Source of the DNA: Bacteroidota bacterium
Lineage (GTDB): Bacteria; Bacteroidota; Rhodothermia; Rhodothermales; UBA10348
Assembly (NCBI GenBank): GCA_029262775.1
Contig: JAJCYR010000051.1
Span: 1 to 60,039 of the forward strand
Direction of reading: 5' to 3'
DNA: 60,039 bases
In this document: positions 25,352 through 34,776 of the stretch, in pieces
Numbering within the stretch: the stretch's first letter is position 1
Layout: each line of letters begins with the position of its first letter
Translations under genes and position numbers: made by a program
The notes under the pieces: generated by a model
Told to the model about the DNA's origin: nothing
Seen by the model: only the letters and a program-made list of their open reading frames with translations
The model's database searches: none

Positions 25352-26088
25352 TGCAGCTGATGTCCGAGGAACACGTGCCCGTACGCATCGAAAATGTGCG
25401 TAAGTCCTTCGGGGACAACCAGGTGCTGGCAGGTATAGACCTTCAGTTCCAGCGCGGCGAAACGACCGCTATTGTGGGGCCGAATGGAGCCGGCAAATCT
25501 ACGCTCATCAAGTGCCTGCTCGGACTCGTGCGCCCAGACCGGGGCCGCCTTCTCATTGGGGGTCTGAATGCACAGCTCGACGCCTCGGCCCGGCGCCTTG
25601 TCGGCTACATGCCGCAGCACGCCGAGTTTCCTGGCGGCATGACCGGGCGCGACATGATCCGGCTCGTCGAAGAACTGCGCGGCGAGGACCGCGCTCCCGA
25701 TTTGTCGCTGGTTCGCACGCTTGGCCTCGGCGCCGACCTCGAAAAGCCGTTCCGCACGCTCTCGGGCGGCACGCGCCAGAAAGTGAGCGCCGTGCTCGCC
25801 TCCATGTTCGCGCCGCCAGTCTACGTGCTGGACGAACCCACGGCCGGGCTCGACCCGGTGGCCGGGTCGGCCCTCAAGGACCACATCGTGGCCGAACGCG
25901 AGCGTGGGGCAACGACGCTCCTGACGTCGCACGTGATGGCCGACCTCGAAGAGCTCGCCGACCGCGTGGTCTTCCTGCTCGACGGCCGCATCCGCTTTGA
26001 TGGAACCATGAATGAACTCCGCAAACAGACGGGCAGGGAGCGGCTTGAACGCGCTATAGCCACGCTGCTCGAAGGTGACGCTGCATGA
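25348..26088 (+). CDS. nosF: NosF, ABC transporter ATP-binding protein
   Basis: A 246-residue ABC ATPase. Walker A GPNGAGKST, Q-loop YMPQHAEFPG, signature LSGGTRQK, Walker B VYVLDEPTAGLDP and switch His in LLTSHVMADLEEL are all present. It energises the NosFY complex that works with NosD. The ATG overlaps the nosD stop by four bases, with two further Met codons at residues 2 and 5 as alternative starts. It overlaps nosY by four bases. Confidence 0.94.
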   Translation: MMQLMSEEHVPVRIENVRKSFGDNQVLAGIDLQFQRGETTAIVGPNGAGKSTLIKCLLGLVRPDRGRLLIGGLNAQLDASARRLVGYMPQHAEFPGGMTGRDMIRLVEELRGEDRAPDLSLVRTLGLGADLEKPFRTLSGGTRQKVSAVLASMFAPPVYVLDEPTAGLDPVAGSALKDHIVAERERGATTLLTSHVMADLEELADRVVFLLDGRIRFDGTMNELRKQTGRERLERAIATLLEGDAA

Positions 26089-26870
26089 TGTCGACCCTTG
26101 TCCGCTTCCACATCAAGAATGCGCTGCGCAGCCGCTGGCTCGTGGCCCATTTTGTGCTCTACCTGCTCATGACCGAGGGGCTGCTCCTGGCATCGGGCGC
26201 GTCAGACAAGACGCTGCTGAGCCTCATCAACGTCGTACTCCTGCTCGTACCGCTCGTGGGACTCGTATTCGGGACCATCCACCAGTACAATGGGCGCGAG
26301 TTCACCGAACTGCTCCTCACGCAGCCCGTGCACCGGAGCGTGCTCTTTGGGAGCCTGCTCGCGGGCGTGGCGCTGCCCCTCGTGGCCAGCTTCGGGCTCG
26401 GTGTCTTCCTGCCGTTTGCCTGGCACGGAGGGGTGACATGGGACCAGGGCGTGCGCATGGCGACGCTCATCGGGCTCGGGTCGGCGCTCACCATCACGAG
26501 CGTGGCTGCCGCGTTCATGGTGTCGACAGGGCAAACGGATCGCGTCCGAGGTATTGGCATGGCCCTCGGCCTCTGGCTGACCTACGCCGTACTTTTTGAC
26601 GGCGCGGTGCTCGTTCTCGTCACCACGTTTGGCCACTGGCCTATTGAAAAGGCGCTCCTCGGCGTCATGCTCTTCAACCCGGTCGACCTGTCCCGCCTCA
26701 TCCTGCTGCAGGTATTCGATGCCGCCGCCATGATGGGCTACACGGGCGCGGTCTTCACCCGCTTCTTCACGTCGGTCACCGGCTACGTCATTGCCGCCGC
26801 CGCGCTCCTCATCTGGATGGTGCTTCCCATTCTGGCCGCCCGCCGCCGGTTCCTGGCCCAGGATTTTTGA
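26085..26870 (+). CDS. nosY: NosY, ABC transporter permease
   Basis: A 261-residue integral membrane protein with about six hydrophobic helices, the first near 17-37 (WLVAHFVLYLLMTEGLLLA) and the last near 235-252. It contains the NosY/ABC-2 segment NGREFTELLLTQPVHRSVLF. It is the membrane partner of NosF. It closes the nos operon; no terminator with a T-run follows in the 148 bases before the next gene. Confidence 0.92.
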   Translation: MMSTLVRFHIKNALRSRWLVAHFVLYLLMTEGLLLASGASDKTLLSLINVVLLLVPLVGLVFGTIHQYNGREFTELLLTQPVHRSVLFGSLLAGVALPLVASFGLGVFLPFAWHGGVTWDQGVRMATLIGLGSALTITSVAAAFMVSTGQTDRVRGIGMALGLWLTYAVLFDGAVLVLVTTFGHWPIEKALLGVMLFNPVDLSRLILLQVFDAAAMMGYTGAVFTRFFTSVTGYVIAAAALLIWMVLPILAARRRFLAQDF

Positions 26871-27018
26871 GGTACCGCTCTGGGGATAGGGTAAAAATCC
26901 GTCCCCTACTTGCCCCCCCCTCCGCGACTTCCTTATCCCTTGTCAATGTTGTCCCAACGATTCATGAAAGTTCAGATTGACTCGCGAGACTGTGTACATT
27001 GGTCTATTGTGGTGGGGC

Positions 27019-27969
27019 ATGAGATGCTCCCTCTCTGTCGTCGTCTTAGCATGGCTTCATTTGGGGACCGGTTGCACAAATGAGCCCCCTGCTATTATTT
27101 CGGCGACGTATTTCGCAGGATCAGCGACGTCGACAGCGACTATTTCGTTCGATAACGAAACAGAGTCGCCAATTCCGCTGTCCGGCGTGGACGAAGTGTC
27201 ACTGCGCGGTGAACCAGTGTTCGACAGCGTCGCCGACATCGCTCTCACGGTATCAGACCTGACGTTCGTTCTCAACGGGCTGACCGGCGAAATATCCGCT
27301 TTCAGAAATGAAATCCCCGTACTTGTCCACAATGCACAAGGTCAGGGGTCTGGAGAACTCCTGAAGCCCGAACGGCTGGCCTGGTCCGAGGGCCTGAAAC
27401 GCCTCTATGTGTTTGACTCGGCCCTCAGCATTATCAAAATGTTTGAGCTACAGGACGATGAGCGTCTCGTTGAAGTTGGCCTGATCGAGACTCCGTTTCG
27501 CGTGAACGGGATGTGCGCATCGGCCCAAAATCTGCTCGTCCATGGATACCGGCCCGGTATGGAGGAGCCGGGCGTGTTGCACCGATACACGCTGGAGGGC
27601 GAATGGCAATCGTCGAGTTGGCGCATGGCGTTTGCTCCCAGTTACGGCGAAGCGGTCAGCTTTTTTGATCTCGAGGAAGACGAAGTGTACGCCGTCGTGC
27701 GGTTTGACAACCTCGACTACAAGCAACTTGAAGAGGCTGCCAATGGTGGCGCCCGTTACACGGACGTACCGCACAGCTGGCGAAACATGAGTCTCGCGAA
27801 TTTTATGGATGCGTATGTCGTGCTGAATGTGGTCCGTACGTATTCACGTGGATTACGACGATGCAGGCGGGCGCGTCACGCTTCTGCGCTGACATCATCG
27901 GGGCAAAACAACATCATAGCGCGTACTGCGCCCTCCACCATCCAGCTTTTGGAGTACATCCATCTTTAA
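27019..27969 (+). pseudogene. Truncated, frameshifted beta-propeller lipoprotein gene
   Basis: The ATG at 27019 (TGGTGGGG just upstream) starts a lipoprotein signal with lipobox HLGTGC. About 270 residues of propeller sequence follow (LTFVLNGLTGEISAFRNE, GSGELLKPERLAWSEGLKRL, YVFDSALSIIKMF). After SLANFMDAYVVLNV the frame turns into basic, low-quality sequence that overlaps the end of the Fic gene. In another frame, 27845-27892 reads HVDYDDAGGRVTLLR then stop, which matches the late DVYDxDWxLL blade of relatives. So a frameshift near 27820-27845 and a loss of the final part are likely. The shorter protein could still be exported. Confidence 0.6.
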
Positions 27970-29001
27970 CAATTGTGACAGATCACGTGTCGCCGTGGCT
28001 TTTGAGCAACCTGTGATCGTCATGTATTTCCGCGCGTTCATACCGCCCCTGAACCCTTCCGGGCCATCGCGCAGCATCCGATGAATGGCTTTCGCCTGAC
28101 GTTCGTTCATCAGCTTTTCATGCCTGTCCCAGAGACGGATTTTTGCGAGCGTGAAGTCAATCCGTTGCCTGGCCTCTGCCTGGGCCTCCAGCACAAGATC
28201 GGTGAACCAGGCCAGCCACTCCGTGACGTCCATACCACCACGACTGGCTCGAGAAAGGGCATCGTAATATCCGCTTCTCTGTCTTTCGATAGCCGTGGAC
28301 AGACTCAGAATTGCGGGCGCCTTCAGCTCCTGTGACAGAGCCTTTTCCGCGATGGCCCGGCCAACTCGGCCATTGCCGTCCGAAAAGGGATGAATACATT
28401 CAAACCACAAATGCGCCAATCCCGCCCGAATGACGCCCGGCAGCTTCCGGCCACTGTTGAACCACGCTATGAAACGATCCATCTCCCCGGGTACGCGCGC
28501 AGACGGTGGCGCTTCGTAATGGACCTTTTCACGGCCAAATGAGCCGGATACAATCTGCATGGGCTCCGGGTTTTCACGCCACCGACCGACGTGTAACCGC
28601 GCCCGGTCGTAACGATCTACGATGATCATGTTTTGCCATTCCCACAGCCGCTCAGCAGTCAAATCCTCCGAAATACTGTCGCGAACCGATATCATCAGCG
28701 CTGCCACCCCATTCGCATGAGGATCGCGCACGGGCCCAGGCGTAACGTTCAGCCCCAACTGGTTGCGGATCGACGAGCGGACATCTTCCCGGTCGTATTG
28801 CTCCCCCTCAATCTCCGAGGTTGTGACGGCTTCGGAGACCATGAGATCAATGACGGCGTCCATTTTATCGCCCTCCGGCAGATGACTGACCTCCCCGGCG
28901 AGTCTCCCAGCCTCCATCCCGTAGGAGTAGGCTTTCCGCTCCAGTGCTTGTGTATCCCACGAGAACTTCGGCCAATCCTTATGCTGCCAGATGTATGACA
29001 T
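27895..29001 (-). CDS. Fic-domain protein (DUF4172 N terminus, winged-helix C terminus)
   Basis: A 368-residue Fic protein, a family that transfers AMP or similar groups to target proteins. The start at 29001 gives MSYIWQHKDWPKFSWD, the usual DUF4172 beginning; ten residues further upstream are possible but not conserved. An inhibitory-helix motif TSEIEGE lies near residue 68. The active site is the canonical HPFSDGNGRVGR. The C-terminal region (KYMTITGCSKATATRDLSQL) is a winged helix that may bind DNA. Because the inhibitory motif is on the same chain, activity is probably self-restrained. It lies antisense to the truncated propeller gene. Confidence 0.93.
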   Translation of the reverse strand: MSYIWQHKDWPKFSWDTQALERKAYSYGMEAGRLAGEVSHLPEGDKMDAVIDLMVSEAVTTSEIEGEQYDREDVRSSIRNQLGLNVTPGPVRDPHANGVAALMISVRDSISEDLTAERLWEWQNMIIVDRYDRARLHVGRWRENPEPMQIVSGSFGREKVHYEAPPSARVPGEMDRFIAWFNSGRKLPGVIRAGLAHLWFECIHPFSDGNGRVGRAIAEKALSQELKAPAILSLSTAIERQRSGYYDALSRASRGGMDVTEWLAWFTDLVLEAQAEARQRIDFTLAKIRLWDRHEKLMNERQAKAIHRMLRDGPEGFRGGMNARKYMTITGCSKATATRDLSQLLKMDVLQKLDGGGRSTRYDVVLPR

Positions 29002-29058
29002 AGCCGTGCTTCTCGCTGAATTCAGACCCACTTGAGCCGAATATAATCAATAATCGGC

Positions 29059-30042
29059 TCAGGCCGGCCCTGACACGGCGTCAGGATTTTTGATGTGAAG
29101 CGTCCGCTGTGGGAAGGGGATTTCAATGCCCTCCTCGTCGAAAGCCGTTTTGATGGCGCGGCGAAGCTGGCGCTCGGCCTCCCACTGCTCGCCGGGCACC
29201 ACCATCACGGTGACCCGCGCGTTAACAGAGCTGTCGGCAAAATCCGTAATGCCCTGAACCCGCGGATTCTCCTCCTTGAGGATGTCGCGGTGGTCGTCGG
29301 CCCAGGCCGTGGCGACGCGCTCTATGACGGCCATGGGGCGCTCATGGTCATCGCCGTAGGACAGCCCCACGTTTACAATGGCACGTGCAAAGTCAATGGA
29401 GCGATTTCCAAACGTGCGAAGCTCTCCAGCCGGAATCATAAGCATTTCGCCGTTGAAGCGCCGAATTTTGATAAGGCGCACCCCGATATACTCGACAATG
29501 CCTTCCTCCTGTCCAATCCGGATAAGGTCTCCCACGTGAAGGCTGTCGTCGAAGAGCAGCAGCACACCCGAAATCACATCCTTTACCAGTGATTGCGCGC
29601 CAAAACCGATGGCAATGCCGGCAATACCTGCCGTTGCCACGAGCGCCGCTACATCAATGTTGAGTTGCCCGAGCACGGTGATAAACGCCAGCGGCCAGAT
29701 CACATAGCGAGCCGAGGAGAGCAGGAGGCTCTTGATCAGCGACGCCCTCTGGCGTCGGGGATGAATGAGCGGCAGATCATCGAAGCTCTTCGTCCAACGC
29801 TCCGCAGCCCGGCTGACTATCCGGATCAGAAACCAGGCCAGAAACAGGACAATTACAATGCGCAGCGCACCCTGTACCGCACCAAGCCACAGGTCAACAT
29901 TCAGAAATTGCTCCTGAAAGGCGGCATCGAACGGGTTGGACAGCAGCGCGTCTGTGGCACCAGACAGCGTGTCGGCCTGTAACACCTGTTCCGCACCGGA
30001 GCCGGAACTACCGCTGGTATCCTGAGCACGCGTCAAATCCAT
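29059..30042 (-). CDS. MscS-family mechanosensitive channel
   Basis: A 327-residue small-conductance mechanosensitive channel protein that releases solutes on osmotic downshock. A hydrophilic N terminus (about 1-50) precedes helices near 55-76 and 112-130. The pore-lining helix AALVATAGIAGIAIGFGAQSLV is Ala/Gly-rich as expected, followed by KDVISGVLLLFDDSLHVGDLI. The beta domain and C-terminal cage end in PFPQRTLHIK. It overlaps corA by ten bases and is probably co-transcribed with it. Confidence 0.92.
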   Translation of the reverse strand: MDLTRAQDTSGSSGSGAEQVLQADTLSGATDALLSNPFDAAFQEQFLNVDLWLGAVQGALRIVIVLFLAWFLIRIVSRAAERWTKSFDDLPLIHPRRQRASLIKSLLLSSARYVIWPLAFITVLGQLNIDVAALVATAGIAGIAIGFGAQSLVKDVISGVLLLFDDSLHVGDLIRIGQEEGIVEYIGVRLIKIRRFNGEMLMIPAGELRTFGNRSIDFARAIVNVGLSYGDDHERPMAVIERVATAWADDHRDILKEENPRVQGITDFADSSVNARVTVMVVPGEQWEAERQLRRAIKTAFDEEGIEIPFPQRTLHIKNPDAVSGPA

Positions 30043-31109
30043 TTTTTCCGTCTAAAGAAGAAGAATAGGCCAGCGGTAATGGTCGCCATGAGGCCCCAAG
30101 CCATAAAATATCCGTATTTCCAGTGCAGTTCGGGCATGAAATCAAAATTCATTCCGTAAATGCCCGCCACGAACGTGAGCGGAATGAAAATACTGCCCAC
30201 AATGGTGAGTACCTGCATGACCTCATTCATTTTGAGGCTGACCGTTGACATGTACAGGTCGGTCAGTCCCGCCAGCAGGTCACGATAGGTCTCGAGCATG
30301 TCTACGACCTGGATGGTGTGGTCGTAAACATCTCGCAAATACGTTTTTGTTCTTTCCGATATGAGCCCAGAGTCCGTACGATCCAGGCCGCTCAGTACTT
30401 CGCGTAGTGGCCACACGGACTTGCGCAGGCCGAGGACCTCACGCTTGTAGCGGTTGATACGCGCCAGCGTCTCGGTCGTGGGCCGGGCCAGCACGTCGGC
30501 CTCCAAGGCATCTATTCGATCCCCGACGTACTCTATGACGTGAAAATAGTGGTCGACGACCGTATCGAGCAGTGCATAAGCCAGATAGTCAGACCCCTCA
30601 TTCCGAATGATTCCCTTCCCTGCTCGGAGCCGGTTTCGGACGGGCTCGAACACATCGCCCGGCAGTTCCTGGAAGCTGATAACGCCCGTTCGTGTCAGAA
30701 TGAGCGAAATCTGTTCGGAGGCGATGCGCAGGTCGGCGGCATTCCGGCCTGATCCGGCCCCGCTTTCCACCGACAGCATCCGAACCACGATATAGAGCGA
30801 TGCGTCGTCATAAACATCCAGCTTGGGCCGCTGCGACGGGTGCACGATGTCTTCCAGAACAAGCTTGTGCAGGTCAAGATGACCGCCGAGCGTATCTACC
30901 AGGGCGACGTCGTGGATGCCCGATATGTCGAGCCAAGACGTGGCTTCGCCTGCAAGCAGCGCTGCCGAAGCGTCGTCTGGCGCAATGGTGCGCTCGTCAA
31001 AGTGCTCGCCGCGGTAGTCAATAAGCGTCAGCGAGATATCATGATGCCGCTCGGGCCCGGTGTAGACGAGCGTTCCCGGCGCGAGACCGACCTGTTTCTT
31101 GTGTGTCAA
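30033..31109 (-). CDS. corA: CorA-family Mg2+/Co2+ channel
   Basis: A 358-residue CorA channel for divalent cations. It has the cytoplasmic alpha/beta domain (RPKLDVYDDASLYIVVRM), the long stalk helix and two C-terminal transmembrane helices joined by the signature GIYGMNFDFMPE. It ends FFFFRRKKWI, the basic tail typical of CorA. It starts 18 bases after the DUF3179 gene and overlaps mscS, so the three may form one transcript. Confidence 0.94.
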   Translation of the reverse strand: MTHKKQVGLAPGTLVYTGPERHHDISLTLIDYRGEHFDERTIAPDDASAALLAGEATSWLDISGIHDVALVDTLGGHLDLHKLVLEDIVHPSQRPKLDVYDDASLYIVVRMLSVESGAGSGRNAADLRIASEQISLILTRTGVISFQELPGDVFEPVRNRLRAGKGIIRNEGSDYLAYALLDTVVDHYFHVIEYVGDRIDALEADVLARPTTETLARINRYKREVLGLRKSVWPLREVLSGLDRTDSGLISERTKTYLRDVYDHTIQVVDMLETYRDLLAGLTDLYMSTVSLKMNEVMQVLTIVGSIFIPLTFVAGIYGMNFDFMPELHWKYGYFMAWGLMATITAGLFFFFRRKKWI

Positions 31110-31127
31110 GGGTGTGTGGGTGCCCCG

Positions 31128-32297
31128 TCAGTCGTTGTACAGTTCCGTGTCCGGGTAAAGTACAAACCACGCGAACGAAAATACGTCGGCGTGCGTGAGC
31201 CTCTCGAGCTGGGTTCCCTTGAGCGGCCCGTCAACAGCCATGCCAGCAATGTTCCAGGTCGAGGCGGTCCTGGCGTCTTTGAACTGCCCGTTGTCGAACG
31301 TGAATTCGAGCGCCTCCCCGTCCACTGCGGGACTGAATACGCCAGTCGATCCGATGTCCTTCGAACCTGCAATACGCCCCTTATCAAGGGCCGATGCGGC
31401 ACCCTTTTTCGTATGAAAGACGACAACAGGCGTATCCCCGACCATATCGTGGATGACGTTTTTCTTCCGTGTCAACGAATGGGGGTACGCTTTCACCTCG
31501 CCGCCACTGAGCGTAAGGCCGATCACTTTCTCCATGGGGGGCAGGCGGCCGTCCTGGCGCCCGTCGAAGAGCCACGGACGCTCGTCAATGTCATCGTAGC
31601 CGGGGTAGGGATTGCGCCCGTACTGCCGGTCCATTCCCGTGTCTTTCGACAGCACGGAACCGCCGGGATGGGCCTCGCGGAACTGTTCAAACGAAATGAT
31701 CTGAGCGGGATATTTCTCCAGCACCTTACCGGTGTACTCGCCCGCAATGGCCTCGCCCGTGATCTGCTGGAAGAGCGACTGCGTCGTACGGTCGTACATG
31801 ACCATGTCCGAATGGCGCAGCATGCCGCTGACGCCAATTTCGTGGACCTTGCCGTCTATGCGCCGGTCGAACGCGATAGCGCTGTAGCAGAGCGGACAGA
31901 ACGTGACGGCCACCGGCGTGTCGCCGAAGTTATCGTTGACAATCTCGTGCCAGGTCAGAATCTGAAGCGGATAGGCGCGCGCCTCGCCATTGATTTCGAG
32001 CGAGAGTACGGGCTCGCGGTCGCCGAGCCACCGGGCGGCATCGGCTTGAGAAACGAACTTTGGGTTGTCAATGGAGCGAATGCCATCGCGCGGGAGATTA
32101 ACCTCGATGGACGTCAGGTCCACGTTCGATTTGGAAAAATCGGTCTCCCAGCCAAATTGCTTGAAACGCTCCACGGACTGGGCCTCGGCCTCCTGTACAA
32201 GCAAGCCGGTGCCGGGAAGTCCGGCGCCGAAAAACAGGAGAGCAAAGAAGATGGCCGATGCCATGCGAATAAGGACGATCTGCTTGATTTCAGTCAT
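31128..32297 (-). CDS. DUF3179 secreted protein
   Basis: A 389-residue protein of the DUF3179 family. The ATG at 32297 gives a signal sequence (IRMASAIFFALLFFGAGLPG, cleavage near AEAQS); other Met starts 5' of it add a less hydrophobic lead. Family features: WLGDREPVLSLEINGEARAY, PLQILTWHEIVND and the Cys pair in TFCPLCYSAIAFDR, then SGMLRHSDMVMYDRTT. The Cys-x2-Cys and repeated His suggest redox or metal binding, but no function is established. Confidence 0.85.
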   Translation of the reverse strand: MTEIKQIVLIRMASAIFFALLFFGAGLPGTGLLVQEAEAQSVERFKQFGWETDFSKSNVDLTSIEVNLPRDGIRSIDNPKFVSQADAARWLGDREPVLSLEINGEARAYPLQILTWHEIVNDNFGDTPVAVTFCPLCYSAIAFDRRIDGKVHEIGVSGMLRHSDMVMYDRTTQSLFQQITGEAIAGEYTGKVLEKYPAQIISFEQFREAHPGGSVLSKDTGMDRQYGRNPYPGYDDIDERPWLFDGRQDGRLPPMEKVIGLTLSGGEVKAYPHSLTRKKNVIHDMVGDTPVVVFHTKKGAASALDKGRIAGSKDIGSTGVFSPAVDGEALEFTFDNGQFKDARTASTWNIAGMAVDGPLKGTQLERLTHADVFSFAWFVLYPDTELYND

Positions 32298-32439
32298 GAA
32301 TGTAACGTAGTGCATGAACGGTGTACCCATAGGAGCGCACAAGACACCTATCTGTTACGACAGGAAAACGCTTGTGCTTTTGCTTTGAATATCGTATCAA
32401 TAGCCACACTTCCCACCAACAAACAGAGGAGTCACTCAC

Positions 32440-32826
32440 ATGCAGTACGCACCCCTAATAGGCCGTATTCTGTTCGCGGCCATCTTCATCATGACCGGTT
32501 TTGGCCATTTCGGCGACACAGGCAACATGGTCGGCATGGTGCCGGCCTTTCTCCCTGCCCCCACATTCTTCGTCTATCTGACGGGCGCCATGCTGCTTGT
32601 CGGCGGGCTGAGTGTGCTGGCCGGCTTCAAGGCCAAGATGGGTGGCCTCATTCTGGCCGCGTTCCTCATTCCCACGTCGCTTCTGGTATGGGCTCCCAAT
32701 GCCGGCGCTGACCAGATTGCCTTGATGATGATGATGAAAGACATGGCACTCGGCGGAGCGGCCCTTCTCATCGCCTATTTCGGCGCGGGTCCCATGAGTA
32801 TGGATGCGAAGGGATCGGTCGACTGA
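32440..32826 (+). CDS. DoxX-family membrane protein
   Basis: A 128-residue protein with four predicted helices (near 8-25, 46-65, 68-86, 97-115). The DoxX start RILFAAIFIMTGFGHFGDTG is clear. GAGGAG-like sequence (AGAGGAG) lies about 10 bases before the ATG. DoxX proteins are small quinol-oxidase-associated or redox membrane proteins of uncertain role. It is divergent from the DUF3179 gene and ends at the terminator at 32870. Confidence 0.88.
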   Translation: MQYAPLIGRILFAAIFIMTGFGHFGDTGNMVGMVPAFLPAPTFFVYLTGAMLLVGGLSVLAGFKAKMGGLILAAFLIPTSLLVWAPNAGADQIALMMMMKDMALGGAALLIAYFGAGPMSMDAKGSVD

Positions 32827-32869
32827 TCCGAGATCTCCTGAATTGATTCTGATTTTGACGTAGAAAAGA

Positions 32870-32903
32870 GGGGCGGGGCGCCGGTGGCGCCCCGCCCCTT
32901 TTT
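32870..32903. terminator. Strong bidirectional intrinsic terminator
   Basis: A 13-base GC stem (GGGGCGGGGCGCC, 32870-32882, with its perfect complement 32886-32898), a 3-base loop and TTTTT on the plus strand (32899-32903). An A-rich run before the stem gives a T-rich tail on the minus strand. It lies between the convergent doxX-like gene and the seven-gene minus-strand operon, and can serve both. Confidence 0.93.
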
Positions 32904-32916
32904 CCGTTGTTGAACC

Positions 32917-33474
32917 TCAGTAGTTGAACCCCTGCATTTCCTCCGGGCTGAATTCAATGCCGAGCCCGAGAGCAACACGGTTCACGAAATTGAAGTACCC
33001 GATGATGAGCGTGGCATCGAGAATATCCTTGTCCGAGAAGCCGTGCTCGCGGAGCGAGGCCGTCTTTTCTGCGCTCGCCGTACCGGGACGGCGGGTCAAA
33101 TCGTCGGAAAACCGGGCCAGGGCGAGTTCACGGGGAGACAGGTTGGCCGCCCTGTAGTCGTCCAGCAGGCGGGCAATGCGGTCGTCGTCCTTCCAGTAGA
33201 AATTCAGCGCTTCTGCGTGGTGGTGCTTGCAGTACGGGCACTCGTTGGCCACCGATACCACGGTGCCTATGAGCTCCCGCTCCGCGCGGCGCAATCCCGA
33301 GCGGCCAAACATGATGGTCAGGTAGAAATCCATGTGCCGCTTCATGGCCTCCGGATTCAGGCTGTGCACGCGCATGATGTTCGACATCTTGCCGCGCGCG
33401 CCCATGATCTCGTCATAGATCTCCTTCAGTTCGCCGTCGGCGTCGGTTTCGTGTATGGTTTCAATCCAGGCCAT
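32917..33474 (-). CDS. AhpD-like / peroxidase-related (carboxymuconolactone decarboxylase fold) protein
   Basis: A 185-residue protein of the alkylhydroperoxidase-D-like superfamily. The ATG at 33474 gives MAWIETIHETDADGELKEIY, the usual start of this subfamily; the 12 residues upstream are unrelated. The redox motif is CPYCKHHHAEAL. It probably acts as a thiol peroxidase or related reductase. It is the last gene of the minus-strand operon, directly before the terminator. Confidence 0.87.
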   Translation of the reverse strand: MAWIETIHETDADGELKEIYDEIMGARGKMSNIMRVHSLNPEAMKRHMDFYLTIMFGRSGLRRAERELIGTVVSVANECPYCKHHHAEALNFYWKDDDRIARLLDDYRAANLSPRELALARFSDDLTRRPGTASAEKTASLREHGFSDKDILDATLIIGYFNFVNRVALGLGIEFSPEEMQGFNY

Positions 33475-33516
33475 GGGTTTGTCTTTGTTTGTTGTCCGGT
33501 ATGGGCTCAAGGCGCC

Positions 33517-34776
33517 TCACATCCGCGCTTTCACGTGCTTTGCAATATGGCGGCCAATGGCCAGAGATGCAGTTGCCGCGGGCGAGGGTGCGTTACAAAC
33601 GTGGACCTGCCCATCGGTTTCCAGCAGCACGAAATCATCGACCATATTGCCCGCGGCATCGAGTGCCTGCGCCCGAATACCCGAACGACTCGGTACAAGA
33701 TCCTGCGTGCCAATGTCCGGCACGAGTTTGCGAACAGCCTGCACGTAGCGGCGCTTGGAGAGCGTAAGGCCAATTTCGTAGGCTCCTTTTCGCCAGTGAC
33801 GCCGGCTCAGCGCGCGAAAACCTGGCCAACGGATGGCTTCAGCGATATCGCTGGCGCTCCACGTGCCGAGGTCATATCCCTCACGGGCAGTCGCCAGTAC
33901 TGCGTTCGGCCCCACCTCGACGCGGCCGTCCGTCATGCGCGTGAAATGAACGCCCAGAAAAGGATAGGCGGGATCGGGTACCGGGTAGATCAGGTTGCGG
34001 CAGCGCGACCGGGCCTCGGCCGTAAGTTCGTAGTATATGCCCCGGAAGGGCACGATCTGCATTCCAGGGTCGAGCCCGGCGAGCCGAGCCAACCGATCGG
34101 CGTGAAGGCCCGCGCACGAAACGAGCAGCGGCGCCCTGAATGTGGTAATTTCCCGCGCTCTTCCGCCCGCTGAAACCTCCGCCGCAACCACCGTATCGCT
34201 GCCCTCACGGTCAATATGTGTGACGCGGGCGCCGGTCACCACCTGGTGACCGGCGCCCATAATGACCCCCGCCAGCGCGCGGCATACCGCCGGATAGTCA
34301 ATAATGCCCGCATCCGGCACGTGAATAGCCTCCAATCCAGCCGCCTCCGGCTCCAGGTCGCGAAGCCCGCGCGGACCAATGAGCTCCGCACGTACCCCGT
34401 TTTCACGGCCCCGCGCAGCAATACCGTGCAGGCGGTCGCATTCGGCCAATGTGGTCGCCACAATCACCTTGCCGCACGACTCGTGCGCTATGCCGTGCGC
34501 CGTGGCGAAAGCTGCCATCTCGGCGCGCCCCTCCCGGCAGAGCTCCGCCTTCAGCGATCCGGGGGTGTAATAAATACCGCTGTGCAGGACGCCGCTGTTG
34601 CGCCCGGATTGGTGCGTGCCCACGAGAGATTCCTTTTCCAAGACCGTGATCCGGCCTATGCCGCTCACGGACATCAGCGCGCGGGCCGTTGCCAGGCCCA
34701 CCAGTCCACCGCCGATTACAATCACGTCCCGCACAATCACGTCCCGCACGGACGCATCGACCCGGAAACTCGTCAC
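33517..34776 (-). CDS. lhgO: L-2-hydroxyglutarate oxidase-like FAD enzyme
   Basis: A 419-residue FAD-dependent oxidoreductase matching LhgO, which oxidises L-2-hydroxyglutarate to 2-oxoglutarate. The FAD-binding fingerprint is DVIVIGGGLVGLATARAL, followed by LEKESLVGTHQSGRNSGVLHSGIYY, a hallmark of LhgO, and by RGIYYELT and SRSGIRAQALD near the C terminus. The N terminus contains an extra copy of VRDVI caused by a 15-base tandem duplication (34720-34749). The start overlaps the aminotransferase stop (ATGA). Its substrate in this operon context may differ. Confidence 0.9.
   Translation of the reverse strand: MTSFRVDASVRDVIVRDVIVIGGGLVGLATARALMSVSGIGRITVLEKESLVGTHQSGRNSGVLHSGIYYTPGSLKAELCREGRAEMAAFATAHGIAHESCGKVIVATTLAECDRLHGIAARGRENGVRAELIGPRGLRDLEPEAAGLEAIHVPDAGIIDYPAVCRALAGVIMGAGHQVVTGARVTHIDREGSDTVVAAEVSAGGRAREITTFRAPLLVSCAGLHADRLARLAGLDPGMQIVPFRGIYYELTAEARSRCRNLIYPVPDPAYPFLGVHFTRMTDGRVEVGPNAVLATAREGYDLGTWSASDIAEAIRWPGFRALSRRHWRKGAYEIGLTLSKRRYVQAVRKLVPDIGTQDLVPSRSGIRAQALDAAGNMVDDFVLLETDGQVHVCNAPSPAATASLAIGRHIAKHVKARM
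34720..34749 (-). repeat. 15-bp perfect tandem duplication inside lhgO
   Basis: AATCACGTCCCGCAC occurs twice without gap at 34720-34734 and 34735-34749. It is in frame and adds five residues (VRDVI) before the FAD-binding strand. The copies are identical, so it is recent. Confidence 0.9.

Noticed and set aside
26882..26906. GGGGA...TCCCC hairpin after nosY
   Set aside because: The stem is short with internal mismatches and no T-run follows, so I do not call it a terminator.
30840..32711. A 623-codon plus-strand frame across corA and DUF3179
   Set aside because: It runs antisense to two well-recognised genes and has no family features; a high-GC shadow.
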